A stretch of DNA of 64,000 bases from assembly GCF_000023585.1 (NCBI RefSeq), contig NC_012914.1, positions 1,436,501 to 1,500,500 on the forward strand. Direction: 5' to 3'. Below, piece after piece: positions 43,364-51,138 of the stretch. A model generated the notes under the pieces. The model saw only the letters and a program-made list of their open reading frames with translations, was not told where the DNA came from and made no database searches. This DNA comes from Paenibacillus sp. JDR-2. GTDB lineage: Bacteria > Bacillota > Bacilli > Paenibacillales > Paenibacillaceae. Both the position numbers and the translations under genes were made by a program. How positions within the stretch are numbered: the first letter of the stretch is position 1; the number at the start of each line of letters is the position of its first letter.

Positions 43364-44572
43364 ATGAGCCAACCGTGGGTGCTGGATATTAGCTCTTTTT
43401 CAAACGAACTGCGTTTCTTGTTGCGATTGCTGCGCAGTGACAATAAATTGGAAGCGGAAGAGGCTGAGCTGCTCGCCCATGGACTGGATTGGCCGTTGTT
43501 CCTCCGTTTTGCCGTTTATCACGAGACCTATCCGATCCTTTATCCTTTGCTTGTTCAACTCAATGCCAAGCAGCAGTGGACACCGGATTTTGTAATGGCT
43601 AGACTGCGGACACTTTATACGCGTAATACGATGATGATGCTGCAGCTGCGCGGGGAGATGGAACGTGTTAACGGGTTGCTTGAAGAACGGAGGGTACGGC
43701 CTTTATTTCTGAAAGGTCCCGTTCTTGCCGCTATGCTGTATGGCGATGTATCCGGACGTACCTCCGGCGACCTTGACATTCTGGTCGCTAAGCAGGACTG
43801 GGACGCCAGTGTGCAGCAATTGCTGTCAGCCGGTTACGTTCTTGCAGAGCAGTATGAAGAGGAAGAGGTATTAAACAATACCGAACGAAAAACGCATCAT
43901 GTTTCCTACATTCATAGGGAGAAAAATATTGAAGTGGAGTTGCACTGGAGCCTTAATCCGGATACCGTAATCGAACCTTCCTTTGAAGAGTTGTGGGCAC
44001 GCCGGCAGGCGAGCTCCTTGCATAAGTCGGTATTTACGCTAGGCAATGAAGACTTGCTGGTCTACCTGATTTTGCATGGAACGCGTCATGGCTGGTCATC
44101 CCTGAAATGGCTGCTTGATATAGACCGGATGATGAACCAATTCCTGAATTGGAACAGAACAAACCAGTTGTTCGACGAGAGCGGAAACCGGGTGCTTGGA
44201 GGGGAGGCGTTCTTGCTGGCTACGCAGCTGCTTGGAACCCTGCTTCCGGAGGAGGCTCATGCGATGACGCTCGCACCTAAGGCAACACGGCTTGCGCGTA
44301 TGGTGCTTCCTTTTATCCGGGAGGAACTGGTTCTCTATCCAAAACCGGAGCGCAAAGACATTGCGGTGCTGTTCAACCGTTATTTGCTGGCAACGATGAG
44401 TCCCCGGCAGAAGCTGCTTTATGTGACCAACAAGCTGTATCCAAGCTCGAAAGATATGAGCGTACTGCCTTTGCCCCGGTCGCTGCACTTTTTATACTTT
44501 CCCCTTCGTCCATTCCTATGGTTCTGGCGGCAAGTGAAGCGGCAGACGCCTAAAGAGGAGGCCTCCTCGTGA
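43364..44572 (+). CDS. Nucleotidyltransferase-family protein of RiPP clusters
   Basis: A 402-residue protein of the NTP_transf_5 type. The polymerase-beta-like motif is LFLKGPVLAAMLYGDVSGRT with the acidic pair in SGDLDILV; EVELHWSL gives the third acid. Such genes accompany paeninodin-type lasso clusters and some polysaccharide loci; their reaction is not established. Its last four bases overlap the ABC gene. It could modify the peptide with a nucleotide-linked group. Confidence 0.82.
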   Translation: MSQPWVLDISSFSNELRFLLRLLRSDNKLEAEEAELLAHGLDWPLFLRFAVYHETYPILYPLLVQLNAKQQWTPDFVMARLRTLYTRNTMMMLQLRGEMERVNGLLEERRVRPLFLKGPVLAAMLYGDVSGRTSGDLDILVAKQDWDASVQQLLSAGYVLAEQYEEEEVLNNTERKTHHVSYIHREKNIEVELHWSLNPDTVIEPSFEELWARRQASSLHKSVFTLGNEDLLVYLILHGTRHGWSSLKWLLDIDRMMNQFLNWNRTNQLFDESGNRVLGGEAFLLATQLLGTLLPEEAHAMTLAPKATRLARMVLPFIREELVLYPKPERKDIAVLFNRYLLATMSPRQKLLYVTNKLYPSSKDMSVLPLPRSLHFLYFPLRPFLWFWRQVKRQTPKEEASS

Positions 44573-46371
44573 ATGAGATGCTGCTCTTGGTCCGCAAGCT
44601 TCACGCTTCCTCCGGGAACAGGTTGTATCTTCATCTGCTGTTCATGCTGCTTGTCAGCTGCCTTGAGGGAATCGGCATCTTCCTGATCATTCCGCTGCTC
44701 AGCTTGATTGGCGCGTTTGATATGGATGTTGGCGCGATTCCCTTTATCTCGGCCGCAATGGAGAAGCTGCAGCATTCCCGTATTCCTCTTAATCTGCCAA
44801 TTATTCTACTGCTGTACGTTCTGCTCGTTGGAGGGCAGGCGCTGCTGCAGCGGAATCAAATGATATTAGGCATACAAATCGAACAGCGTTATATTAAAAA
44901 GCTAAGAATCGAGACACACGAATCTTTATTGAAGGCCAAGTGGGAGTTCTTTTTAAATCGCCGAAATTCCGACTTTAATCAGGTATTGTCTACCGAGCTT
45001 AACCGGGTAAGCAACGGCATCAGCATGCTGCTGTCGTTAGTGTCGGCGGCTGCCTTTACCCTCATCCAGGTTGGCTTTGCGATGTGGCTGTCCCCAACGC
45101 TTACTTCGATTATTATTGCCAGCGGGCTGCTGCTGTCGCTTATTTCACGGAAGTTTGTGCGGAAATCCGCCAAGCTGGGGAAGGAATCCACCAAGCTGTT
45201 TCAGAGCTATTTTGCCGGCTTGAGCGATCATTTTAACGGAATCAAGGATTTGAAGAGCAATCTTCTTGAGTACTCGCATATCCGCAAGTTTATGGAGTTG
45301 TGCGGGAAGATCGAGGCGAACTACGTAAGAGCATACCGTGTGTATGCCAATTCCCAATTTCTATACCGGGCTTCCTCAGTTGTTCTGATTGCCGTATTTG
45401 CTTACGTTTCGATCAAGCTTCTGAAGGTCGCACCTGAGCAGCTTTTGCTGGTTGTCCTCATTTTTACCCGTTTGTGGCCGAGGTTTATTACGATCCAGTC
45501 CAGTCTGGAGCGGATGATGTCGCAGCTTCCCGCCATGCAGGTGCTGACCGAGTTGCAGAAGGAGAGCCGGAATGCACGGGAGTCGATTCTGTTGCAGGAT
45601 GCCGGACAGATAGAGCCTCTTCGGATAAAAGACAGCATTACTTGCGCCAATGTAAGCTATCGCTACGATAAGTCTTCCTCGCGGCTTGCATTGCGAAACA
45701 TAGATGTTTCGATACCGGTTAATCAAATGTCTGCGATTGTCGGGAAATCCGGAGCCGGCAAAAGCACTTTCGTAGACATGCTTATGGGATTAATCGAGCC
45801 GGAAGCAGGAGAAGTTCTTGTAGACGGCAAGCCGCTTACCGAAGAAAAGTTATTGGCATACCGGCATTCTATCGGTTATGTAGCGCAGGAGCCTTTCCTG
45901 TTCCATGGCACATTGCGCGAGAACCTGCAGCTTGTTGTTCCGGATGCCACCGAAGATCAGATGTGGGAGGCTCTCCGATTCTCTTCTTCGGACGAATTCG
46001 TCCGCAAGCTTCCGGAAGGGCTTGATACCATTATCGGAGATCGTGGTGTTCGCTTATCCGGCGGAGAACGGCAGCGGATTGTGCTCGCTCGGGCGGTATT
46101 AAAGAAGCCTTCCATCCTGGTATTGGATGAGGCGACCAGCGCGCTCGACAGCGAAAACGAGGTTCAGATCAAGGAAGCGCTTGACCGGCTGAGGGGTAAA
46201 ATGACCATCATCGTTATTGCCCACAGGCTGTCCACCATCCGGCATGCGGATCAGGTCATCGTGCTGGACAATGGTGAAATCGTGCAGCAAGGCGGCTATA
46301 TGCAGCTGTCGATGGAAACGCGCGGAACGTTCAGGAAGCTGTTAAGCTACCAGACCGAAGCCAACGCTTAA
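44569..46371 (+). CDS. ABC exporter (permease-ATPase fusion) for the RiPP
   Basis: A 600-residue half-transporter with six membrane helices (residues ~20-320) and an ATPase: Walker A GKSGAGKST at ~392-400, signature LSGGERQR at ~496, Walker B ILVLDEATSALD. There is no N-terminal C39 peptidase, so leader removal falls to the B2 protein. Start is GTG at 44569 overlapping the previous stop. Its stop codon lies inside the stem of a terminator. Export of the mature peptide is the expected role. Confidence 0.92.
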   Translation: MNEMLLLVRKLHASSGNRLYLHLLFMLLVSCLEGIGIFLIIPLLSLIGAFDMDVGAIPFISAAMEKLQHSRIPLNLPIILLLYVLLVGGQALLQRNQMILGIQIEQRYIKKLRIETHESLLKAKWEFFLNRRNSDFNQVLSTELNRVSNGISMLLSLVSAAAFTLIQVGFAMWLSPTLTSIIIASGLLLSLISRKFVRKSAKLGKESTKLFQSYFAGLSDHFNGIKDLKSNLLEYSHIRKFMELCGKIEANYVRAYRVYANSQFLYRASSVVLIAVFAYVSIKLLKVAPEQLLLVVLIFTRLWPRFITIQSSLERMMSQLPAMQVLTELQKESRNARESILLQDAGQIEPLRIKDSITCANVSYRYDKSSSRLALRNIDVSIPVNQMSAIVGKSGAGKSTFVDMLMGLIEPEAGEVLVDGKPLTEEKLLAYRHSIGYVAQEPFLFHGTLRENLQLVVPDATEDQMWEALRFSSSDEFVRKLPEGLDTIIGDRGVRLSGGERQRIVLARAVLKKPSILVLDEATSALDSENEVQIKEALDRLRGKMTIIVIAHRLSTIRHADQVIVLDNGEIVQQGGYMQLSMETRGTFRKLLSYQTEANA

Positions 46372-46379
46372 GCGTTGGC
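46360..46379 (+). terminator. Terminator overlapping the ABC exporter stop codon
   Basis: Perfect 20-bp palindrome with arms GCCAACGCTT and AAGCGTTGGC, stop codon TAA at its centre, then TTTATTGTTGTTT. Confidence 0.7.
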
Positions 46380-46404
46380 TTTATTGTTGTTTAGGGAATG
46401 TAAA

Positions 46405-46436
46405 AAACCCGTTTCCCTCTTACAGGAAACGGGTTT
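46405..46436 (-). terminator. Terminator of the RiPP precursor gene
   Basis: Perfect AAACCCGTTTCC/GGAAACGGGTTT stem with an 8-base loop. The T-run (TTTTTTA) is on the minus strand, 24 bases past the precursor stop. Confidence 0.88.
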
Positions 46437-46459
46437 CTCGTTATAGGAGGTGAAGAGAA

Positions 46460-46573
46460 TTATTGTCTGTGGCTGCCGTGGAATGTTGTAACAGAGTTAA
46501 CCTCTACATCACCATCGAAAGTCATTTTTACGTCAAGCACTTCCAAAGTTGGCGCTTCCCATACTTTTTTCAT
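46460..46573 (-). CDS. 37-residue RiPP precursor, paeninodin-like leader
   Basis: The peptide begins MKKVWEAPTLEVLDVKMTF and ends DGDVEVNSVTTFHGSHRQ. The leader matches the paeninodin type: aromatic-x2-P-x-L (WEAPTL), LEVLDV and a Thr two residues before the probable cleavage point (T18-F19). Paeninodin-type cores start with Ala or Gly and carry Asp/Glu at ring position 7-9; here the core would start with Asp and positions 7-9 are N, S, V, so no lasso ring is evident. Ser27, Thr29, Thr30 and Ser35 are possible kinase targets. It has a perfect AGGAGGTG ribosome site, its own promoter and terminator, and faces the operon. Confidence 0.85.
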   Translation of the reverse strand: MKKVWEAPTLEVLDVKMTFDGDVEVNSVTTFHGSHRQ

Positions 46574-46599
46574 ACTGTCACCTCCTCTCACATGTTGAA

Positions 46600-46622
46600 G
46601 TATCTCCCTATGTACGAGATAC
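46600..46622 (-). promoter_or_regulatory. 5'-leader hairpin of the precursor gene
   Basis: GTATCTC/GAGATAC stem with a 9-base loop, between the promoter and the ribosome site (about 10 bases from it). It may stabilise the short mRNA. The arms resemble those of the palindrome at 8356-8403. Confidence 0.5.
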
Positions 46623-46634
46623 ATTACGTTTCTG

Positions 46635-46663
46635 ATTATAGCATAATTGATACAAAATGTATC
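46635..46663 (-). promoter_or_regulatory. Precursor promoter with GATAC-N5-GTATC operator
   Basis: On the minus strand an extended -10 TGCTATAAT (TATAAT at 46640-46635) has a weak -35 at 17 bp. The palindrome GATACAAAATGTATC (46649-46663) covers that -35. Fourth occurrence of this operator type in the window. Confidence 0.72.
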
Positions 46664-46706
46664 TATTTGAACGAAAATGTTTTTCTTTCTTTTTAAACAA
46701 TTTTAG

Positions 46707-46736
46707 TTGACGGGCATTTGGATGAGGTGGTAATAT
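46707..46736 (+). promoter_or_regulatory. Promoter of the Tad pilus operon
   Basis: TTGACG (46707-46712), 18-bp spacer, TAATAT (46731-46736). The start site would be about 46743, only ~26 bases before a terminator-like hairpin. Confidence 0.55.
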
Positions 46737-46768
46737 TTGTACAATAAATTGATTCGGCTCATGTACGG

Positions 46769-46819
46769 AAGCACCGTAGAAGGCCGCAGGTAAACTGCGC
46801 CTTTTACGGTGCTTTTTTT
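46769..46819 (+). terminator. Terminator-like hairpin in the Tad operon leader
   Basis: Stem AAGCACCGTA/TACGGTGCTT with inner AAGG/CCTT and CGCAG/CTGCG, ending in seven T; 36 bases before the first gene. Either a leader attenuator or the terminator of a ~75-nt RNA. Confidence 0.75.
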
Positions 46820-46854
46820 GCGTTTGCCGGAAGGAGAAAGGCAGGAGCAGGCAG

Positions 46855-47967
46855 GTGAGACATCAATTAGTGATTGCAGTCAAGGAGCAGGATTATGTAA
46901 GAAGACTGGCCGATTACGTGCGCGACAGCCCGTTCAGCGAGCTGTGGCAGCTGACGGCTTTCACCCATGCGGAGGCATTTGTGCAGTTTCTGAAATCGGG
47001 CTATCCGGTTCACGGAATTGCCGCACAGCCTTGCATGCTGGAAGCTGCTGCCGGGATATTGCCCGAAGGAGTTCCGGTTGCTGCGCTGGTTGCGGCACCG
47101 GGCCAGTTCCCGCTTTATCAGGAGCTGCTGCAATATCAGGCGCTGCCGGGGCTGTTGCAGAGGATGGCCTCCTTAATGGCCCCTGTTTCCCAAGGAGCTG
47201 CAAGAGAGCAGTCCGCTCAGGTCATTGCTGTTTATTCGGCATCCGGCGGTGTTGGGAAAACAACATTGGCCAGACAGCTCGTTCATACGGCAGCGAGCAG
47301 CGGGCAGCGAATATTTTATCTCAACCTGGAGCGCTGGAATGCGGTGGATACGTGGTTGGAGGCCGGGGTAGTTCATGGGGATGAGGGGTTGTCCCAACTG
47401 CTGTACATGCTCCAATCGCATCCTGGCAAGGCTGGAGAGTGGCTTGGGCGGCATAGCAAGCGTGATCCGTACTTAAGGGCGGATTATATTTTGCCTTGTT
47501 CGAATCCGGAGGACCGTTTGACGCTTCAAGCCTCGGATGCGAATGCCATTGTACGGACGATAGCGGCAACCGGCCAATATGATCTGATTGTTATTGATCT
47601 GGATGACGGGCTGGACGAGCTGCATTTGACCTTACTGGAGCTAAGCCATGAAGTTATCTGGCTTGTAACGGAGGATGCTGCTGTTCAGCGCAAGAGCCAG
47701 TTGGCTTATCAGTACGGCGTACAGCGTTTTGGGGAACGTTTCCGTCTACTGGAGCCACGGCTGCAACTGGTTGTGAACCGCAGTGATGGCCAACTGCATA
47801 TTAGGCGGAGCATATTCAAGCAGGCCTATGCTTTTCTTCCGGATACGGCGGCAATGGGCAGGGGAGCAACGGCTGTTCTTGCATCGCCTCCATATATGGC
47901 CGCAGTGGAAAGGCTGTATCAGCAGCTGGTCAAGGAGGAAGGAGGTGTGCCAATTGCTAACGGATGA
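46855..47967 (+). CDS. tadZ: TadZ/CpaE-like pilus assembly ATPase
   Basis: A 370-residue protein that localises the Tad machine. Residues 1-110 resemble a degenerate receiver domain; a MinD/ParA-type ATPase follows with ASGGVGKTT at 129-137 and IVIDLDDGLDELH as Walker B. The deviant Walker A lacks the usual leading Lys (SASGGVG), as is common in TadZ. The start is GTG at 46855 with GGAG seven bases upstream. First gene of a ten-gene operon. Confidence 0.85.
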   Translation: MRHQLVIAVKEQDYVRRLADYVRDSPFSELWQLTAFTHAEAFVQFLKSGYPVHGIAAQPCMLEAAAGILPEGVPVAALVAAPGQFPLYQELLQYQALPGLLQRMASLMAPVSQGAAREQSAQVIAVYSASGGVGKTTLARQLVHTAASSGQRIFYLNLERWNAVDTWLEAGVVHGDEGLSQLLYMLQSHPGKAGEWLGRHSKRDPYLRADYILPCSNPEDRLTLQASDANAIVRTIAATGQYDLIVIDLDDGLDELHLTLLELSHEVIWLVTEDAAVQRKSQLAYQYGVQRFGERFRLLEPRLQLVVNRSDGQLHIRRSIFKQAYAFLPDTAAMGRGATAVLASPPYMAAVERLYQQLVKEEGGVPIANG

Positions 47968-49198
47968 AGCGGTCCTTGAATTAAAAAACCGGATTAAGGA
48001 CCGGCTTGATTACTCCGGCTCGGTGACAGACGAGCAGTTAACCGCAATCGTGGAGCAGACCGTATTTGCCTGGAGCAGCAGCAACCCTCTAACCGCCTCG
48101 GAGCTGGCTTCGCTGGTTCGGCGTCTGTTTCATTCGTTTCGGGGACTTGATATTCTACAACCGCTGATGGATGACCCGACGGTGACGGAAGTCATGATCA
48201 ACCATCATTCGGAGATTTTTATCGAACGAGGCGGTCGGCTAAGTCTGCTGCCCGCATCTTTTGAGAGCAGGGAAAGGCTGGAGGATTTGATCCAGTCGAT
48301 TGTTGCGAGCGTGAACCGGGTCGTAAATGAATCTTCTCCGATTGTTGACGCCCGTCTCAAGGATGGTTCACGCGTTCATATCGTACTGCCGCCTGTTGCG
48401 CTAAGGGGACCGGCGATGACGATCCGTAAATTTCCGGAAAAGCCGCTGACGATGGACGAGCTTGTTGCGAAGGGAGCATTAACCGGGGAAGCGGCTGTTT
48501 TTCTACAGCAGCTTACGAAGGCGCAGTACAACATTTTTATTAGCGGCGGTACCGGTACGGGAAAAACCACTTTTCTCAATGCCCTGTCCCAATACATCCC
48601 CCAGGATGAACGTTTAGTCACGATTGAAGATTCCGCCGAGTTGCAAATCCGCAGCGTTCCCAACCTTGTTTCACTTGAGACGCGGAATGCCAATACCGAA
48701 GGAAAAGGGGAGATCGCGATCCGCGATCTGATTCGGGCGTCACTTCGGATGCGTCCTAACCGCATTATTGTCGGCGAGGTACGCGGCGGAGAAGCCTTGG
48801 ATATGCTGGCGGCGATGAATACAGGCCATGCAGGGAGCATGTCCACCGGTCATAGTAACGGTCCCAGGGATATGATGTCCCGGCTGGAAACGATGGTAAT
48901 GAGCGCGGCGGAAATGCCGGTTCAGGTCATCCGCAAGCAGATTGCCTCGGCTTTGGACATTGTAATCCATCTGTCTCGTTTTAGGGACCGTTCCCGCCGC
49001 GTAACGGAAATTTGCGAGGTCGCAGGACTGGAGGATGGAGAGATTGCCGTCCGGCCGCTTTTCCAATTTGAAGAGAAAGGCGAGGAGGGCGGGAAAGTGT
49101 TCGGCACGCTTAAGCGCACCGATTATAAGCTCTATCATACCGACAAGCTGAGGATGGCAGGTATGAAGCTTGCAGAGGAGGATGCGATATGCCCGTAA
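47954..49198 (+). CDS. tadA: TadA/CpaF secretion ATPase
   Basis: A 414-residue type II/IV secretion ATPase that powers Flp pilin assembly. It has LQPLMDDPTVTEVMINH, Walker A GGTGTGKTT at ~198-206, the Asp box TIEDSAELQI, Walker B RPNRIIVGEVRGGEALDM and the His box GHAGSMSTGHSNG. TTG at 47954 is chosen because GGAGG lies eight bases upstream; it overlaps tadZ by 14 bases. Confidence 0.94.
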   Translation: MLTDEAVLELKNRIKDRLDYSGSVTDEQLTAIVEQTVFAWSSSNPLTASELASLVRRLFHSFRGLDILQPLMDDPTVTEVMINHHSEIFIERGGRLSLLPASFESRERLEDLIQSIVASVNRVVNESSPIVDARLKDGSRVHIVLPPVALRGPAMTIRKFPEKPLTMDELVAKGALTGEAAVFLQQLTKAQYNIFISGGTGTGKTTFLNALSQYIPQDERLVTIEDSAELQIRSVPNLVSLETRNANTEGKGEIAIRDLIRASLRMRPNRIIVGEVRGGEALDMLAAMNTGHAGSMSTGHSNGPRDMMSRLETMVMSAAEMPVQVIRKQIASALDIVIHLSRFRDRSRRVTEICEVAGLEDGEIAVRPLFQFEEKGEEGGKVFGTLKRTDYKLYHTDKLRMAGMKLAEEDAICP

Positions 49199-50052
49199 TC
49201 CGAGCTGCGCCTCTCGCAGCAAGAATGAGGACGATACTTGAATGGTGCGGTTGGGACTCTTCCTTTCGGGCTGGCGCGCGCAGCAGTAAGCCTTCAACCA
49301 GCATTAAGCCGCTTCAGGACTATAACCAGTACCTGCTGTCTTATAAGCAGTTTATGGGATCCGCGGCTGTTGGCTTCGTCATTATTTTCGCTGCTGTCTA
49401 CCTCATCTATCATTCCTTTATCGTATCTGGTTTGTTTGCCGCCGGAGGCCTGGCTGCGCCAAGAATGTACAAGTCCTTCTTGCTTGTCCGGCGTAAGGAA
49501 AGGCTGCAGCTGCAATTCAAAGAAGCCTTGTATTCCCTGGCCTCATCGCTGGCGGCTGGCCGATCGGTAGAAAATGCTTTTCTGGCAACCATTGACGACC
49601 TCAAGCTGCTGTACCCGGATCCGAATACGGAGCTTCTGCTCGAGTTCCGGATTGTCAAGTATCGTCTCGATAACGGGGAACCACTTGAACAAGCGCTGCG
49701 CAGCTTGGCAAAACGTACCCATTTGGACGATATTACGCAATTTTCCGATGTGTTTGCCGTATGCAAACGCTCCGGCGGGGATCTGGTTGAAGTGATGAAA
49801 CGGACCTCGCAGACGATCGGCGAAAAGCTGGAGGTCAAACAGGAAATTTCCGTTCTGCTTGCGCAAAAGCGTTTTGAAGCACGGATTATGATGGCTGTTC
49901 CGTTTGCCTTTCTTGGTTTTCTGAGCGCTTTTGCCCCCGATTACATGAAGCCCTTGTACGGGGGAGGCGGATATGTCCTGCTCACCATCGGCCTTGTCGT
50001 ATTGTCCTTTTGTTTCTGGCTGATTCATCGAATTATGCAAATACGCGTGTAG
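49189..50052 (+). CDS. tadB: TadB-like inner-membrane platform protein
   Basis: A 287-residue T2SS-F-type protein. Helices lie at ~58-95 and ~225-285 around a cytoplasmic T2SSF domain with FKEALYSLASSLAAGRSVENAF and DDITQFSDVFAVCKRSGGDL. GGAGG is seven bases before the ATG; it overlaps tadA by ten bases. It pairs with TadC as the assembly platform. Confidence 0.88.
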   Translation: MPVIRAAPLAARMRTILEWCGWDSSFRAGARSSKPSTSIKPLQDYNQYLLSYKQFMGSAAVGFVIIFAAVYLIYHSFIVSGLFAAGGLAAPRMYKSFLLVRRKERLQLQFKEALYSLASSLAAGRSVENAFLATIDDLKLLYPDPNTELLLEFRIVKYRLDNGEPLEQALRSLAKRTHLDDITQFSDVFAVCKRSGGDLVEVMKRTSQTIGEKLEVKQEISVLLAQKRFEARIMMAVPFAFLGFLSAFAPDYMKPLYGGGGYVLLTIGLVVLSFCFWLIHRIMQIRV

Positions 50053-50062
50053 GAGGCGTGGA

Positions 50063-50911
50063 ATGGCTTTTCTTGTACTGCTCTTGGTCCTGTTCTGGGG
50101 ACTGCTCATAGGGAGGGACGGATTGGCAAAGCTTCTGAAAAAGGGGAAACCGGATTGGAAGGGATTATTGCTTGTTAGACCCTTTGACCGGCTGCTGGAA
50201 CGCGGCAAGCTTTACGAGCATCTGCAGCTTTCGCTAAGCAGCTACCATTCAAAGCAGATTATCCTGAAGGGAACGGACTGGCAGCTGAATCAGACAAAGC
50301 AGCATATAGCGGAAACTACGGGGTTCGGCTATGCCGTATTGTGCGTCTGCACTCTTCTGGCCGTGCTGGCGAAGGAGCCGCTGCTTATCGGAATGGGCGT
50401 ACTGCTAGGGTTACTGCTTCCGGTCAGGCCTTTTATGGAAGCCGGCAGGCTGGTTGAACGAAGAAAACAGGCTATTGTTTCCGAACTGCCTGAAGCGCTT
50501 AGCAAGCTGATGCTGCTTGTTGGCGCGGGGGAACCGGTGCTGCAGGCATTCTCCCGCTGTTTGGAGGGGAAAGACCCGGCAGTGCAGCCGTTATATAAAG
50601 AGTGGGACAGAGTGGTTATCGCCTTACGGAACGGCGAGTCCTTCAGTACGGCGCTTGAGCGGTTTAACCGGAGTTGTGCCGTGCAGGAAGTATCCATTTT
50701 TACAACGGTAATACTGCTTAATTATCGCAGAGGCGGCGATCAATTTGTCCTTGCTTTACGGGAAATATCTTACTCCCTATGGGAGAAACGCAAAGCGGTT
50801 GCCCGTTCCCGCGGGGAAGAGGCTTCGTCCAAGCTTGTTTTTCCGCTGGTGGGCATATTGCTTGTGTTAATGGTATTTGTTGCGGCACCGGCGATGCTGC
50901 TCATGTCTTGA
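50063..50911 (+). CDS. tadC: TadC-like inner-membrane platform protein
   Basis: A 282-residue T2SS-F-type protein with an N-terminal helix (~3-17), a pair of helices at ~95-125 and a C-terminal helix (~262-280). Its F domain has ELPEALSKLMLLVGAGEPVLQAF and FTTVILLNYRRGGDQFVLAL. Start ATG at 50063 follows GGAGGCG. It partners TadB. Confidence 0.87.
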   Translation: MAFLVLLLVLFWGLLIGRDGLAKLLKKGKPDWKGLLLVRPFDRLLERGKLYEHLQLSLSSYHSKQIILKGTDWQLNQTKQHIAETTGFGYAVLCVCTLLAVLAKEPLLIGMGVLLGLLLPVRPFMEAGRLVERRKQAIVSELPEALSKLMLLVGAGEPVLQAFSRCLEGKDPAVQPLYKEWDRVVIALRNGESFSTALERFNRSCAVQEVSIFTTVILLNYRRGGDQFVLALREISYSLWEKRKAVARSRGEEASSKLVFPLVGILLVLMVFVAAPAMLLMS

Positions 50912-50946
50912 TTTTATCTATCAAACGTTTAGAGAGGATGTTTACT

Positions 50947-51138
50947 ATGTTGAAAAAGTTAGGTAAAGGCGTCCGTTCATTCTGGCGCTCGGAAAGCGGT
51001 CTAGGGACGCTGGAAGTGATTCTGATTATTGCGGTTGTTATTATTATTGCTCTTCTATTTAAAGATTGGATTATCCAACTGATCGAGAAATTAATGGGGA
51101 AAGCCGATGATGAAGCGGACAAAATTTTCTCCAACTAA
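50947..51138 (+). CDS. Flp1-like major pilin
   Basis: A 63-residue prepilin. After a short basic leader the motif SESGLGTLEVILIIAVVIII carries the prepilin cleavage region (Gly before the hydrophobic stretch, Glu at +5-like position). The tail is amphipathic and acidic. ATG at 50947 has AGAGAGG nine bases upstream. It overlaps the next gene by 32 bases. The peptidase at 54979 should process it. Confidence 0.85.
   Translation: MLKKLGKGVRSFWRSESGLGTLEVILIIAVVIIIALLFKDWIIQLIEKLMGKADDEADKIFSN

Noticed and set aside
43364..44572. Nucleotidyltransferase as a missing lasso cyclase
   Set aside because: Its motifs (GDLDIL acidic pair) are those of NTP_transf_5; no asparagine-synthetase PP-loop or ATP site is present.
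46769..46819. Cyclic-di-GMP or other known riboswitch in the Tad leader
   Set aside because: The region between promoter and hairpin is too short and no riboswitch core motif is seen.
47954..50911. The secretion ATPase and F-type proteins as a competence (Com) or type IVa system
   Set aside because: TadZ, Flp1-like pilin, two TadE-like proteins and a short A24 peptidase identify a Tad/Flp system.
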